Assembly: GCA_929200535.1 (NCBI GenBank)
Contig: CAKMZV010000008.1
Span: 1-62,879 of the forward strand
Length of the DNA: 62,879 nucleotides
Direction of reading: 5' to 3'
From: an uncultured Gammaproteobacteria bacterium
GTDB taxonomy: Bacteria; Pseudomonadota; Gammaproteobacteria; CAKMZV01
Made by a program: the position numbers and the translations under genes. Positions 52,749 through 61,859 of this stretch are shown in pieces. How positions within the stretch are numbered: the first letter of the stretch is position 1; each line of letters opens with the position of its first letter. A model generated the notes under the pieces. The model was not told where the DNA came from, made no database searches, and was given only the letters and a program-made list of their open reading frames with translations.

Positions 52749-53981
52749 TTATGCCAATACTTGAGCTGCGGTTTTCCCTACTAATTGTTGATAGATTTCT
52801 GGATCGGTTGCGCCTTCTGTGCCGAGGATTAAAATATGGCTATTTTGATCAATCCCGAGAGATTGGCTCAGTTCCGCATTTTCAGTTGTTGCAATAAGTG
52901 CAGCAAGTCCAGCAACGGCAGATTCACCACCAACAATTGGATTTTTACTACAAGCATCTTTTGCTAAGGATTGCATTGTTGGGGCAATAAGGTTATCGTC
53001 AATAGCAAGAAAGTCGTTAGTTCCTTGTGAGAGAATATCCCAACCAATGGAGGAAACTTCACCACAGGATAAACCAGCCATAATGCTTTCTTCTTGGATA
53101 TCTACCAGAGTAGGGCGGTTATTCATTGCACTTTGAATAAGGCAATCGGCAAGTTTGGGTTCGACCACAATAAAACGTGGGCGTTTTTCACTTAGATGTA
53201 GCCATAAATAGGCACATATAGCCGCAGGTAAGCCACCGCATCCACCTTGTACAAAAATATGTGTTGGGCTTGATGAGGTTTGTGCTTGAAGCTGTTGCAG
53301 TGCTTCTTTAATCATTACGGTATAACCTGCCATTACAAACCGTGGTACTTCGGTATAGCCGGGGTAGCTGGTATCGGATACTAATATCCAACCATTGGCA
53401 CGAGATTTTTCAGCTTCTTGTACGGAATCTTCGTAATTTCCTTGTACGCGAATGACTTCTGCCCCAAAGGATTCCATTGCTGTTTTTCGCCCTTCGCTAA
53501 CTTCTTTGTGAATGTATATTTTGCAGGCACAACCAAAGGATTGACAACCCCAAGCAACAGAGCGACCATGATTGCCATCAGTGGCAGTGACGATGGTGAT
53601 GTTTTTTAGGTGTTCTTGATATTTGCCATTGCGAATATCTTGTAGAGTAACGATTTCGTTTAGTTGTTCTGTGAGTGTTTTTTGTAATTCAATTAAAACA
53701 GCGTATGCACCGCCAAGTGCTTTAAAACTTCCTAAGCCAAATCGTGTGCTTTCATCTTTATAGTCAATGCGGCTGACGTTGATGGTTTTGGTTAGATTAT
53801 CTAAGTTATGCAGAGGTGTTTCAGTGTAATTTTCCCATTGAGAAATTTCCTTAATTGCATCATCACATAGTGATGAGGAAATGATAGGATTAAGTGCTTC
53901 GGGATAGTTTTCTGCAGTGTAGTTTGGGTTGTGGAAATAATTAATTTTGGCTTTTGTGTAAAGCGAATCTATTGATTTCAT
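52749..53981 (-). CDS. dpaL: Diaminopropionate ammonia-lyase-like PLP enzyme
   Basis: A 410-residue fold-type II PLP enzyme. The PLP lysine is in STRFGLGSFKALGGAYA (about K87). TATDGNHGRSVAWG and VSDTSYPGYTEVPRFVMAGY match the two catalytic Asp regions of E. coli DpaL (YgeX), and FVQGGCGGLPAAICAYLW is the glycine-rich phosphate-binding loop. It would convert 2,3-diaminopropionate to pyruvate and ammonia. Two bp separate it from the M24 gene and eight from the ABC ATPase gene. By sequence alone, threonine dehydratase-type activity is less likely. Confidence 0.84.
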   Translation of the reverse strand: MKSIDSLYTKAKINYFHNPNYTAENYPEALNPIISSSLCDDAIKEISQWENYTETPLHNLDNLTKTINVSRIDYKDESTRFGLGSFKALGGAYAVLIELQKTLTEQLNEIVTLQDIRNGKYQEHLKNITIVTATDGNHGRSVAWGCQSFGCACKIYIHKEVSEGRKTAMESFGAEVIRVQGNYEDSVQEAEKSRANGWILVSDTSYPGYTEVPRFVMAGYTVMIKEALQQLQAQTSSSPTHIFVQGGCGGLPAAICAYLWLHLSEKRPRFIVVEPKLADCLIQSAMNNRPTLVDIQEESIMAGLSCGEVSSIGWDILSQGTNDFLAIDDNLIAPTMQSLAKDACSKNPIVGGESAVAGLAALIATTENAELSQSLGIDQNSHILILGTEGATDPEIYQQLVGKTAAQVLA

Positions 53982-53989
53982 AGTTTGTT

Positions 53990-55087
53990 TTATTTCTGGT
54001 TAAAAGCTCTACCATATTGAAAACCCCAACTGAGTGTTGCGGTATCCCCAATGCTAAATGTTTCCATTGAGCAAGAGTTAGGGATTTTAGCAATAACCTC
54101 ATCATTACCAGCAGCACTAAAACGCACTCGAATATGATCACCAAGATAAATAATCTCTTGTACTTTTGCATCTAAGTAGTTATAGTTTTGATTTTTTTCA
54201 GGTGAGTTGATACGTAATTTTTCTGGACGCACGGAAATAACCACCTGTTTTTGGCTATTTTCTAAATTCACTCCCAATGCTGTTATTTTTGTTTTATTGT
54301 CAGATAGTTGAATATTACAATAATCGCCTTCAACACTTTCAACAACGCCTTTAAATATATTATTTTCGCCAATGAAATCGGCTACAAAATATGTGTTAGG
54401 ATGTTCATAAATCTCATTAGGTCCAGAGTATTGTTGTACTTTGCCTTCATTAAAAACAGCAACTTTATCAGACATTGTCATTGCTTCAGATTGATCGTGA
54501 GTGACGTAAACAAAGGTTTTCTTAAGAGATTCATGAAGATGCTTTATTTCATATTGCATTTCTTCACGTAAATTTTTATCCAATGCCCCAAGGGGTTCAT
54601 CCATAAGAATTAAATCCGGCTCAAAAACTAAAGCTCTGGCAACGGCAATACGCTGTTTTTGCCCACCAGATAATTGCGAAATTTTACGACTTGCAAAGCC
54701 TTCTAAGCGCACCATTGCAAGGGCTTTCTCGACCTGTTCTTCAACTTTGTTTTTATCATATTTTCTTACTTCAAGCGGAAAAGCTAAATTTTGCTTGACT
54801 GTCATATGAGGGAAGAGGGCGTAGTTTTGAAATACCAAACCAAGATTACGTTTATTTGGAGGCGTGCTACTAATTGGCTTGCCATCAAGGTAAATCTCTC
54901 CATTTGTGACGGTCTCAAAGCCAGCAAGCATCATTAAACAGGTGGTTTTTCCAGATCCCGAAGGACCTAACATAGTGGTAAATTCTCCTCGTGCTATGTC
55001 AAGATTTAAGTTATCAACAACAAGTTCTTCTCCATCATAAGTCTTATCGACATTTTTAAAGCTTACGTGTACTTGTTTGTTTTCCAT
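53990..55087 (-). CDS. ABC transporter ATPase, polyamine/opine type
   Basis: A 365-residue PotA-like ATPase. Walker A GPSGSGKTT (about 40-48), Q-loop QNYALFPHMT, signature LSGGQKQRIAVARAL, Walker B LILMDEPLGALD and H-loop VTHDQSEAM are intact. The C-terminal TOBE domain (residues 280-360) is typical of the spermidine/putrescine family. It heads a minus-strand operon, divergent from the solute-binding protein and permease genes at 55439-58909, and together they make a complete importer. Confidence 0.9.
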   Translation of the reverse strand: MENKQVHVSFKNVDKTYDGEELVVDNLNLDIARGEFTTMLGPSGSGKTTCLMMLAGFETVTNGEIYLDGKPISSTPPNKRNLGLVFQNYALFPHMTVKQNLAFPLEVRKYDKNKVEEQVEKALAMVRLEGFASRKISQLSGGQKQRIAVARALVFEPDLILMDEPLGALDKNLREEMQYEIKHLHESLKKTFVYVTHDQSEAMTMSDKVAVFNEGKVQQYSGPNEIYEHPNTYFVADFIGENNIFKGVVESVEGDYCNIQLSDNKTKITALGVNLENSQKQVVISVRPEKLRINSPEKNQNYNYLDAKVQEIIYLGDHIRVRFSAAGNDEVIAKIPNSCSMETFSIGDTATLSWGFQYGRAFNQK

Positions 55088-55438
55088 TCTATTATTTTCC
55101 TTAAAGTTTTTTGGTTGGTCAGATTGTGTTTTTAGGTCTAAGGCGATTATCTAAGGCGACTAAGTGAGCCACTTTACTTTCTATAGTAATAGCAATGGAA
55201 AATTATAACACGAGTATTTTGTATTTTGAGATATATCCTTATTGTTGGAAAAATTATAGTTAGATTAAAGATTAAATGTTATGTTATAATTTTGAAGTCA
55301 TTAGTTATTTGAGTTTATGCTGGTATCAATTAGCAAGCATAGAGTCGAATATATGGTGAATTTATTTTTAAGCGGATATCAAAAGTTATTTTGGTATGCA
55401 AAATCATTTATATGTTTAACAATTTAAAAGAGGGTTAT

Positions 55439-56509
55439 ATGAAAAAATATATTCTTACCGCAGCCTTTGCGGTTGCACTTACTGGAGCAGCTCAAGCAGA
55501 AAGCTTGAATATTGTTTCATGGGGCGGTGCTTATACTGTCAGTCAAGATGAAGCTTATCACAAGCCTTGGACTAAAAAAACTGGCGTGAAAATTAATAAC
55601 ATAGACAAATCTAATAATGGACCTGCTGGTTTGCGTGCACAAGTTGCCGCTGGTAATGTTACTTGGGATTTAGTTGACGTTATTGAATACGCATCTGCTC
55701 AATTATGTGATGAAGGTCTTGTTGAAAAAATTGACTATGATAAAATTCTTGCTAAAGGTGTTGATGGTTCAAAACCTTCTAAAGATTTTATTGGTGGTTT
55801 AAATGGTTGCTTTATTCCAACAATTGTTTATTCAACAGTATTTGCTTATAACACTAAGGCTTTTTCTGGTAAAAAACCTTCTTCAGTTAAAGATTTCTTT
55901 AATTTGAAAAAATTCCCAGGACGTCGTGCTTTAGAAAAAAGACCTAATAATAATTTAGAATGGGCATTGCTTGCTGATGGTGTAGCACAAGATGACGTTT
56001 ATGATATGTTAGAAACTGAAGCAGGTGTTAAAAGAGCTTTTCGTAAGTTAGACACTATCAAGAGTTCAATTGTTTGGTGGAGTGCTGGAGCTCAACCACC
56101 ACAATTACTTGCGGATAAAGAAGTTTCTATGGCAACAGGCTACAACGGTCGTTTCTTTGCTGCACAAGTTAACGAAAAACAACCGATTAACATTATTTGG
56201 GATGCGCAAGCATTTGAATATGATGGTTGGGTTGTTCCTAAAGGTAAATTAAATAAAGTAAAAGATTACCTACATTTCGCTACTGATTCGCAACGTCTTG
56301 CTGATCAAGCTGGTTGGATTTCTTATGGACCTGCAAGAAAATCATCTGCTGCTTTGGTAGGCAAGCATGTGAAAACAGGTATTAGCATGAGCGAACATAT
56401 GCCAACAAGTCCAGAAAACTTTAAAACAGCTTTAGTTATTAATGCTGAGTTTTGGACTGACAATGGTCAAACGTTGACTGAGCGTTTTAACGCATGGTTA
56501 GCTAAGTAG
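55439..56509 (+). CDS. Periplasmic solute-binding protein, PotD/PotF-like
   Basis: 356 residues from ATG 55439, preceded by AGAGGG. The signal peptide MKKYILTAAFAVALTGAAQA is cleaved before ESLNIVSWGGAY. The SWGGAYTVSQ opening, GLRAQVAAGNVTWDLVD and YNTKAFSGKKPSS are characteristic of family 1 binding proteins for polyamines and opines. It delivers substrate to the permeases downstream. A MITE lies between it and the first permease gene, possibly altering operon expression. The region 55095-55438 holds the divergent control region, including TTATGTTATAATTTT near 55280. Confidence 0.86.
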   Translation: MKKYILTAAFAVALTGAAQAESLNIVSWGGAYTVSQDEAYHKPWTKKTGVKINNIDKSNNGPAGLRAQVAAGNVTWDLVDVIEYASAQLCDEGLVEKIDYDKILAKGVDGSKPSKDFIGGLNGCFIPTIVYSTVFAYNTKAFSGKKPSSVKDFFNLKKFPGRRALEKRPNNNLEWALLADGVAQDDVYDMLETEAGVKRAFRKLDTIKSSIVWWSAGAQPPQLLADKEVSMATGYNGRFFAAQVNEKQPINIIWDAQAFEYDGWVVPKGKLNKVKDYLHFATDSQRLADQAGWISYGPARKSSAALVGKHVKTGISMSEHMPTSPENFKTALVINAEFWTDNGQTLTERFNAWLAK

Positions 56510-56628
56510 TTTAGCATTAAGTGTGGTGTTAGCTTGTGATAAGTTGGCACCACCAAAAATACTGAGAGCAATACTGAGATTAAAGAAATAAATTATTATT
56601 TTTTTACTCGTATTGCTCTTTTTATATT

Positions 56629-56811
56629 GAGACCTTTGCACAAAAGATATGACAAGTAAAAAAGCAAAAAATCGCTCTGATTTTCGTTGTGAAATTTGCG
56701 AAGACGGATGTATTAGCGTAACCTGTGCTGAACTTGCTTCAGTATTTCCACGCCTCAATCAGAACGAATTTTTATCTTTTTTCTTTTGCCATACTTTTAT
56801 GCAAAGATTTC
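56629..56811 (+). mobile_element. MITE family A, copy 3, with nested insertion
   Basis: The same element as at 6055, but a segment containing TGCTGAACTTGCTTCAGTA is inserted in its middle. The right end has decayed (GATTTC for GGTCTC). The insert resembles the GCTGAAACAAGTTTCAGC hairpin repeat at 62216. It sits between the solute-binding protein and permease genes. Confidence 0.78.
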
Positions 56812-56842
56812 ATATTGACTAAAAAGTTCTTATATAACTATT

Positions 56843-58066
56843 ATGCTGGACACTGTTACTTTAAAAAAGGACTTACAACGTTCGGAAAAGAAGCTTAAAA
56901 TACGGGCGTTTTTGCTGGTTTTACCATTACTTGTTTTTGTCTGTTTTACGTTTTTAACGCCTGTTTTTTCATTGATGTTTCAAAGTGTTGAAAATTCAGA
57001 AATCCCGACTTTATTACCAAATACCGTACAAGAAATTGCTGATTGGAGTGGTCAAGAGGCACCTTCAGAAGCTGTTTTTGCAGCCTTAATTACCGATCTT
57101 ACTGCCGCAAAAAAACAAAACCAAATTGGAAAACTTGCACGAAGAATTAACTACAACTTAAGTGGTGCCCGAAGTGCACTCAAAAAAGTTGCTCGAAGGC
57201 TTGATCAACTCACTCCACCTTACAAAGAGAAGGTGATTAAGTTAAACAAAAAATGGGGTGATGTAAAAATTTGGAGAATTATACAACGTGAAAATAGCGT
57301 TATTACCTCCTCATACTATGTTGCTGCTATGGATATGCAGTACAACATAAAAACTGACGATGTTGAATTTAAATCAGAAGATGAGCGTATTTATCTCTCT
57401 CTCTTTGTCAAAACCTTATTAATTAGTTTAGCCGTTACACTACTGTGTTTAATGTTAGGTTATCCTGTCGCTTATTTATTGGCAGAGTTACCGCTTAAAT
57501 ACAGCAACTTATTAATGATTCTTGTGCTATTGCCATTTTGGAGCTCTCTATTAGTGCGAACGACCTCGTGGATTGTAATTTTACAATCCCAAGGAGTGCT
57601 TAATGATTTATTTATTTTCTTTGGCATTACCGAAGAAGGAGACCGCATTCGTATGGCATACAATATGACCGGCACCATTATTGCAATGACCCATATTTTA
57701 TTGCCATTCACTATTTTGCCTTTGTATAGCGTAATGAAAGGCATCCCCAAGTCCTATATGCAAGCGGCAAGCTCGCTTGGTGGCAGATGGTTATATTCTT
57801 TTGTGCGAGTCTATATGCCTCAAACCATACCCGGAATTAGTGCCGGTGCATTACTGGTATTTATTCTTTCTATCGGCTATTACATTACGCCAGCTTTGAT
57901 TGGCGGACAATCCGGACAATTGATTTCTAACCTAATTGCCTACCATATCCAACAATCTCTTAATTGGGGACTTGGTGCGGCTTTGAGCACGCTATTGCTT
58001 GCAAGTATCTTATTGCTATACTGGATTTATAACAAGATGGTTGGTATTGATAAATTAAAATTTTAA
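56843..58066 (+). CDS. ABC permease 1, PotB-like with long periplasmic insertion
   Basis: A 407-residue inner-membrane permease. Helix 1 (residues 20-45) is followed by a hydrophilic stretch of about 130 residues (KKQNQIGKLARRINYNLSGARSALKKVARRL...) before the remaining five helices. The EAA-type loop is AASSLGGRWLYSFVRVYMPQTIPG. The insertion is unusual compared with the ~285-residue E. coli PotB but occurs in some opine/polyamine-type permeases. It forms the channel with the next gene, 15 bp downstream. Confidence 0.86.
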   Translation: MLDTVTLKKDLQRSEKKLKIRAFLLVLPLLVFVCFTFLTPVFSLMFQSVENSEIPTLLPNTVQEIADWSGQEAPSEAVFAALITDLTAAKKQNQIGKLARRINYNLSGARSALKKVARRLDQLTPPYKEKVIKLNKKWGDVKIWRIIQRENSVITSSYYVAAMDMQYNIKTDDVEFKSEDERIYLSLFVKTLLISLAVTLLCLMLGYPVAYLLAELPLKYSNLLMILVLLPFWSSLLVRTTSWIVILQSQGVLNDLFIFFGITEEGDRIRMAYNMTGTIIAMTHILLPFTILPLYSVMKGIPKSYMQAASSLGGRWLYSFVRVYMPQTIPGISAGALLVFILSIGYYITPALIGGQSGQLISNLIAYHIQQSLNWGLGAALSTLLLASILLLYWIYNKMVGIDKLKF

Positions 58067-58081
58067 GAGTTAAGGAAAACA

Positions 58082-58909
58082 ATGCACTATTATTCTCATT
58101 CTCAGCGTCTTGCTCGATATAGCTATCTTTTTTTCTGCGGGGTGGTTTTCTTATTCCTAATTTTACCGATTCTTATTATCATCCCATTATCTTTTAATGT
58201 TGAGCCTTACTTTACCTTTACAGAAAAAATGCTCTCATTTGATCCGGATGGCTATTCTTTGCGTTGGTATCAAGATTTATTTAGTAGTGAGGAATGGATA
58301 AGAACCATTAAAAACAGCTTCTTTATCGCCTTTTTTGCAACGATTATTGCGACCTCTTTGGGAACTCTTGCCGCACTTGGACTTTCTCAATCCTATATGC
58401 CTTATAGCAAGACAATTATGAGCATTCTGATTTCTCCGCTGATTGTGCCAATTATTATTTCTGCGGTAGGGATGTTCTTCTTCTATGCAAAATTAGGCTT
58501 AACCAATACATTTCTCGGGGCTATCCTTGCACATGCCGTGCTGGGGACTCCCTTTGTCGTGATTACAGTAACCGCAGCCCTTAGTAATTTTGATTATGAC
58601 CTGATTAAAGCAGGAAAAAGCCTCGGTGCTTCAGCGTATACTATTTTTACTAAAATCACGATGCCTTTGGTATTACCCGGGGTGATTTCAGGGGCATTAT
58701 TCGCTTTTATTACCTCGTTTGATGAGGTGGTCGTTATTTTATTTATCGGAGGTTTTGAGCAAAAAACTGTGACCGTACAAATGTGGAGTGGCATTCGTGA
58801 ACAAATCAGCCCAACCATTCTTGCTGTAGCAACAATGTTTTTCCTCGTATCCGTGTTTATGCTGGTAACCTTAGAACTCCTAAGAAGACGAAGTGAAAAA
58901 CTCAGATAG
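58082..58909 (+). CDS. ABC permease 2, PotC-like
   Basis: A 275-residue permease with six hydrophobic segments. The EAA loop AGKSLGASAYTIFTKITMPLVLPG is complete and the topology follows PotC. It pairs with the upstream permease, the PotA-like ATPase at 53990 and the binding protein at 55439. Its TAG stop directly abuts the stop codon of the convergent dppC-like gene (58910), leaving no spacer, so no terminator separates them. Confidence 0.88.
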   Translation: MHYYSHSQRLARYSYLFFCGVVFLFLILPILIIIPLSFNVEPYFTFTEKMLSFDPDGYSLRWYQDLFSSEEWIRTIKNSFFIAFFATIIATSLGTLAALGLSQSYMPYSKTIMSILISPLIVPIIISAVGMFFFYAKLGLTNTFLGAILAHAVLGTPFVVITVTAALSNFDYDLIKAGKSLGASAYTIFTKITMPLVLPGVISGALFAFITSFDEVVVILFIGGFEQKTVTVQMWSGIREQISPTILAVATMFFLVSVFMLVTLELLRRRSEKLR

Positions 58910-59728
58910 TCAATTGAGGTGACTATATCGCCTTTGTAAACTATCCCCACAATAATTAATCGCTAATACTGTCGCCCACAGTGCAATGCTTGGAGCAAGC
59001 ACATAATGAGGAGAGGTGAGCATATATTGTGCTCCAATTCGTATCATTTGCCCCCAAGAAGGATCGGGCGGTTGCACCCCCAGACCAAGAAAAGATAAGC
59101 CTGCCTCGGCAAGAATGCTTCCAGCAAAAGCAAAGGTTGCCTCAACCAACAAAGGTGCCATTGTTAGAGGAAAAATATGGCGATAAAGTATAGCAGAGGT
59201 TTTTTGCCCTTGTGAAGTGGCAGCAACAACAAAATCTCGTTGCCGTAAGCTAAGAGTTTGAGCTCTTGTAATACGTGCAAAACCAACCCAGCCAACAGCA
59301 CACAAGGCAATAACTACATTGAATAATCCGGGACCAAGAATACCTGAAAGAATAATCGCAAGCAATAAACCGGGAAAAGCAAGAAAAACATCAATAATTC
59401 GCACCACGACCATATCCACCCAGCCACCAAAAAAAGCAGCAATCAAACCAATGGTTACACCAATAAGCATTGAAAAAAGCACCACCAGAATAGCAATAGT
59501 AAAAGCAGGAATAGCACCTTTGATAAGCCGAGAGAAAACACTTCTGCCAAGCTCATCATAGCCCAATATTCCCTCAATACCATTGGTGTTGAAAAAGTCT
59601 GGGGGTGAAAGAATATAGGCAAGAGTAATTTGTTTGGGATCTAATGAGACATTAAAAAACCAAACACTCAAGACAAGCAAGCTAAAAGCAAGAAAATAAT
59701 AAGTTATTGACGTTTTGCTAATATTCAT
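58910..59728 (-). CDS. Peptide/nickel-type ABC permease, DppC-like
   Basis: A 272-residue permease. YDELGRSVFSRLIKGA near residue 55 and the EAA loop AATSQGQKTSAILYRHIFPLTMAPLLVEATF are hallmarks of the DppC/OppC group. FLGLGVQPPDPSWGQMIR is the usual C-terminal motif. It is downstream of the DppB-like gene in the same operon. No DppA-type binding protein or DppD/F ATPases lie in the window, so the importer must be completed elsewhere. Confidence 0.9.
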   Translation of the reverse strand: MNISKTSITYYFLAFSLLVLSVWFFNVSLDPKQITLAYILSPPDFFNTNGIEGILGYDELGRSVFSRLIKGAIPAFTIAILVVLFSMLIGVTIGLIAAFFGGWVDMVVVRIIDVFLAFPGLLLAIILSGILGPGLFNVVIALCAVGWVGFARITRAQTLSLRQRDFVVAATSQGQKTSAILYRHIFPLTMAPLLVEATFAFAGSILAEAGLSFLGLGVQPPDPSWGQMIRIGAQYMLTSPHYVLAPSIALWATVLAINYCGDSLQRRYSHLN

Positions 59729-59739
59729 TTTGCTTTGAG

Positions 59740-60657
59740 CTATGATTGAATACGTGGGTCAATAATTGCATAGAGAATATCAATTAACATATTGATAATC
59801 ACGTAAGAAAGACTAATCACTAACAAGCAACCTTGTACGATAGGATAATCTCTTTGCTCAATACCCTCAATTAAGAGGCTCCCTAAACCTTGCCAATTAA
59901 AAACAATTTCGACAATTAAAGCCCCCCCAAGTAAAGTACCAAACTGCAATCCCCATACGGTAATCAGTGGTAATAGGGCATTGGGAATAATATGTGTTAT
60001 CCATATTCTACTTTGGCTTAAACCTTTAGACCTTGCGGTTGTGATAAAAATTTGCTCTTTAACTTCGATTAAGCTGGCACGGAAAACGCGCGCCAACATT
60101 GCTGCCATTGCTGTGCCAAGGGCGATAGTTGGTAAGACCCAAGAATGATCATATTGATGCCCAGCCGTTGGCAACCATTTTAGCCACAGTGAAAAAATAA
60201 GAATAAGTACAGGACCTAATACAAAATTAGGAATGGATAAACCTAAAACTGAAAATAACATTGCCACTCTATCAGGCAGACGAAAAGGATATCTGGCAGC
60301 AATAATACCAAGGGGTAGGGCAATGATTGAGGCAATTAACATACTCAATAATGCCAACTGAACCGTCGCTCCAATGCGTGAGGCAATAATTTCAGCAACG
60401 GGCTTGCGGCGATGTAAAGAATTCCCTAAATCGCCTTGTAAAAGGTTTTTAATATAGGTTTTATATTGAGTCGAAATAGGTTGATCTAAGCCCAGCGTAC
60501 GTCTTAAATTTTCCCTCTCGGATTGACTGCTGCGATCACCAAGCATTACCTCAACAGGATCGCCCGGAGCAAGATGCAAACTAAAAAACACAATCGTCAG
60601 CACCCCGATTACCACAATAATTAATGAGCCAATACGATTAAGCAAATAACCTATCAT
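59740..60657 (-). CDS. Peptide/nickel-type ABC permease, DppB-like
   Basis: 305 residues from the ATG at 60657; a TTG two codons upstream is in frame. LNRIGSLIIVVIGVLTIVFFSLHLAPGDPVEVMLGDR is the typical DppB opening and TTARSKGLSQSRIWITHIIPNALLP the EAA loop. The start overlaps the end of the L,D-transpeptidase gene by 20 bp, suggesting one transcript. Import of murein-derived peptides would fit such a neighbour, as an inference. Confidence 0.9.
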   Translation of the reverse strand: MIGYLLNRIGSLIIVVIGVLTIVFFSLHLAPGDPVEVMLGDRSSQSERENLRRTLGLDQPISTQYKTYIKNLLQGDLGNSLHRRKPVAEIIASRIGATVQLALLSMLIASIIALPLGIIAARYPFRLPDRVAMLFSVLGLSIPNFVLGPVLILIFSLWLKWLPTAGHQYDHSWVLPTIALGTAMAAMLARVFRASLIEVKEQIFITTARSKGLSQSRIWITHIIPNALLPLITVWGLQFGTLLGGALIVEIVFNWQGLGSLLIEGIEQRDYPIVQGCLLVISLSYVIINMLIDILYAIIDPRIQS

Positions 60658-61171
60658 TAGCAAAGTTTCCTGTTTCAGAAATAATCACAATATCCCCTAT
60701 ACTCACAAGATTATAAAGTTCAATAATATCGTGATTACGCATACGAATACACCCTCTCGAGCCGGGAATATCAAAACAAACATCATCGGGTGAACCATGA
60801 ATATAAATATAACGTTCAAATGTATCCACCTTCTTGCCTTGAGAGTTTATTCCTTTATTTACCCCTTCTTGGGTGCCACTAAGGCGTATGATACGGGTGA
60901 GAATATAATCTCTTGAAGGATTAGTTTTTATCATTCCCGATTGATAAATCTCCCCTGTAGGAACTCGCCCAACAAATAATGTATTCACTTCACTATTAGC
61001 ACCAATTTTATCGGCAATCGTATGTACTCCTCGGGGAGTGCACTCGCTATTTTCAACTTCACCCACACCATTTTTTGCCGTGTTAATAGCATACCTTTTT
61101 ATCTCTTGAGGATAGTTTTTTTTCTCAAGTACAAGCGTTTGCTCAATAATAGATATTTTTAGTATATACAA
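60638..61171 (-). CDS. L,D-transpeptidase (YkuD domain)
   Basis: A 177-residue protein. IYIHGSPDDVCFDIPGSRGCIRMRNHDIIELY holds the YkuD motif HG...S-R-G-C-I-R-M, with the catalytic Cys near residue 140. No clear signal peptide is present at the chosen start, though LKISIIEQTLVLEKK resembles the family's substrate-side strand, so the protein may be a cytoplasmic-starting or mis-started form of the ErfK/YbiS group. It would make or modify peptidoglycan cross-links. It precedes peptide permease genes. Confidence 0.85.
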   Translation of the reverse strand: MYILKISIIEQTLVLEKKNYPQEIKRYAINTAKNGVGEVENSECTPRGVHTIADKIGANSEVNTLFVGRVPTGEIYQSGMIKTNPSRDYILTRIIRLSGTQEGVNKGINSQGKKVDTFERYIYIHGSPDDVCFDIPGSRGCIRMRNHDIIELYNLVSIGDIVIISETGNFANDRLFA

Positions 61172-61182
61172 TGTTGATTACT

Positions 61183-61617
61183 TTAAAGAGAATAGCTTGC
61201 CGAACATTTGCGAGTTTCTTCAATATCTACCTGATAAATCTCAATATCCGAGTTATTAAATTGCTCTGGAGCAACCACCTCAACAAGATGTTTCGCCAAA
61301 TTCTCAGCTGTTGGATTAAAAGGCACCACTGCAATTGAAGTTTTATCTAATTGCTGTAAAGAAAGAAGCATCGGATCCTCATTCCAAATAAGCATACGGT
61401 GATCCCAATGACTCTCTAACCACTCACATAATTTCGAATTAATAATTGAAAAATCCACCACTCTACCCACATCATCCAAACTCTTATTCAGCTTATTTCG
61501 ACAATGAAAATGAATGCGATAATTATGCCCATGCAAAAAACGACACTTATGTTCATGCCCAACAACTCGATGCCCACAACTAATATCATGATAACGAGAA
61601 ACTTTAAAAGAAGTCAT
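61183..61617 (-). CDS. queD: 6-carboxy-5,6,7,8-tetrahydropterin synthase (QueD)
   Basis: A 144-residue T-fold enzyme that converts dihydroneopterin triphosphate to 6-carboxytetrahydropterin in queuosine and preQ0 synthesis. The zinc ligands are His16 (SCGHR region) and the two His of RFLHGHNY. The catalytic Cys is in HKCRFLHGH (about C25). DVGRVVDF, LESHWDHRMLIW and IEETRKC complete the signature. Other queuosine genes are not nearby. The L,D-transpeptidase gene follows 11 bp downstream. Confidence 0.92.
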   Translation of the reverse strand: MTSFKVSRYHDISCGHRVVGHEHKCRFLHGHNYRIHFHCRNKLNKSLDDVGRVVDFSIINSKLCEWLESHWDHRMLIWNEDPMLLSLQQLDKTSIAVVPFNPTAENLAKHLVEVVAPEQFNNSDIEIYQVDIEETRKCSASYSL

Positions 61618-61715
61618 TGTGATTGCTTTATTGTATTGAGAGTTTATGACATTGGTTTGGAGAGAATGAGATAGGTATTTTGATTCTGGTTTCGTACTAC
61701 TTTCATTTTAGTACG

Positions 61716-61792
61716 TGGTCGGAGTGGAGAGATTCGAACTCCCGACCCACTGCTCCCAAAGCAGTTGCGCTACCAGGCTGCGCTACACTCCG
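61716..61792 (-). tRNA. tRNA-Pro (TGG)
   Basis: On the minus strand CGGAGTG pairs with CACTCCG. The anticodon TGG lies in loop TTTGGGA (61756-61758 complement). The GGAGTTCGAATCTCC T-arm is present and CCA is encoded. Confidence 0.95.
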
Positions 61793-61859
61793 ATTTTTCA
61801 TTGAAACTACTTTTATTGTGAAAAATATGTTTTACCCTATAAATTATAAACGAGAAAGG

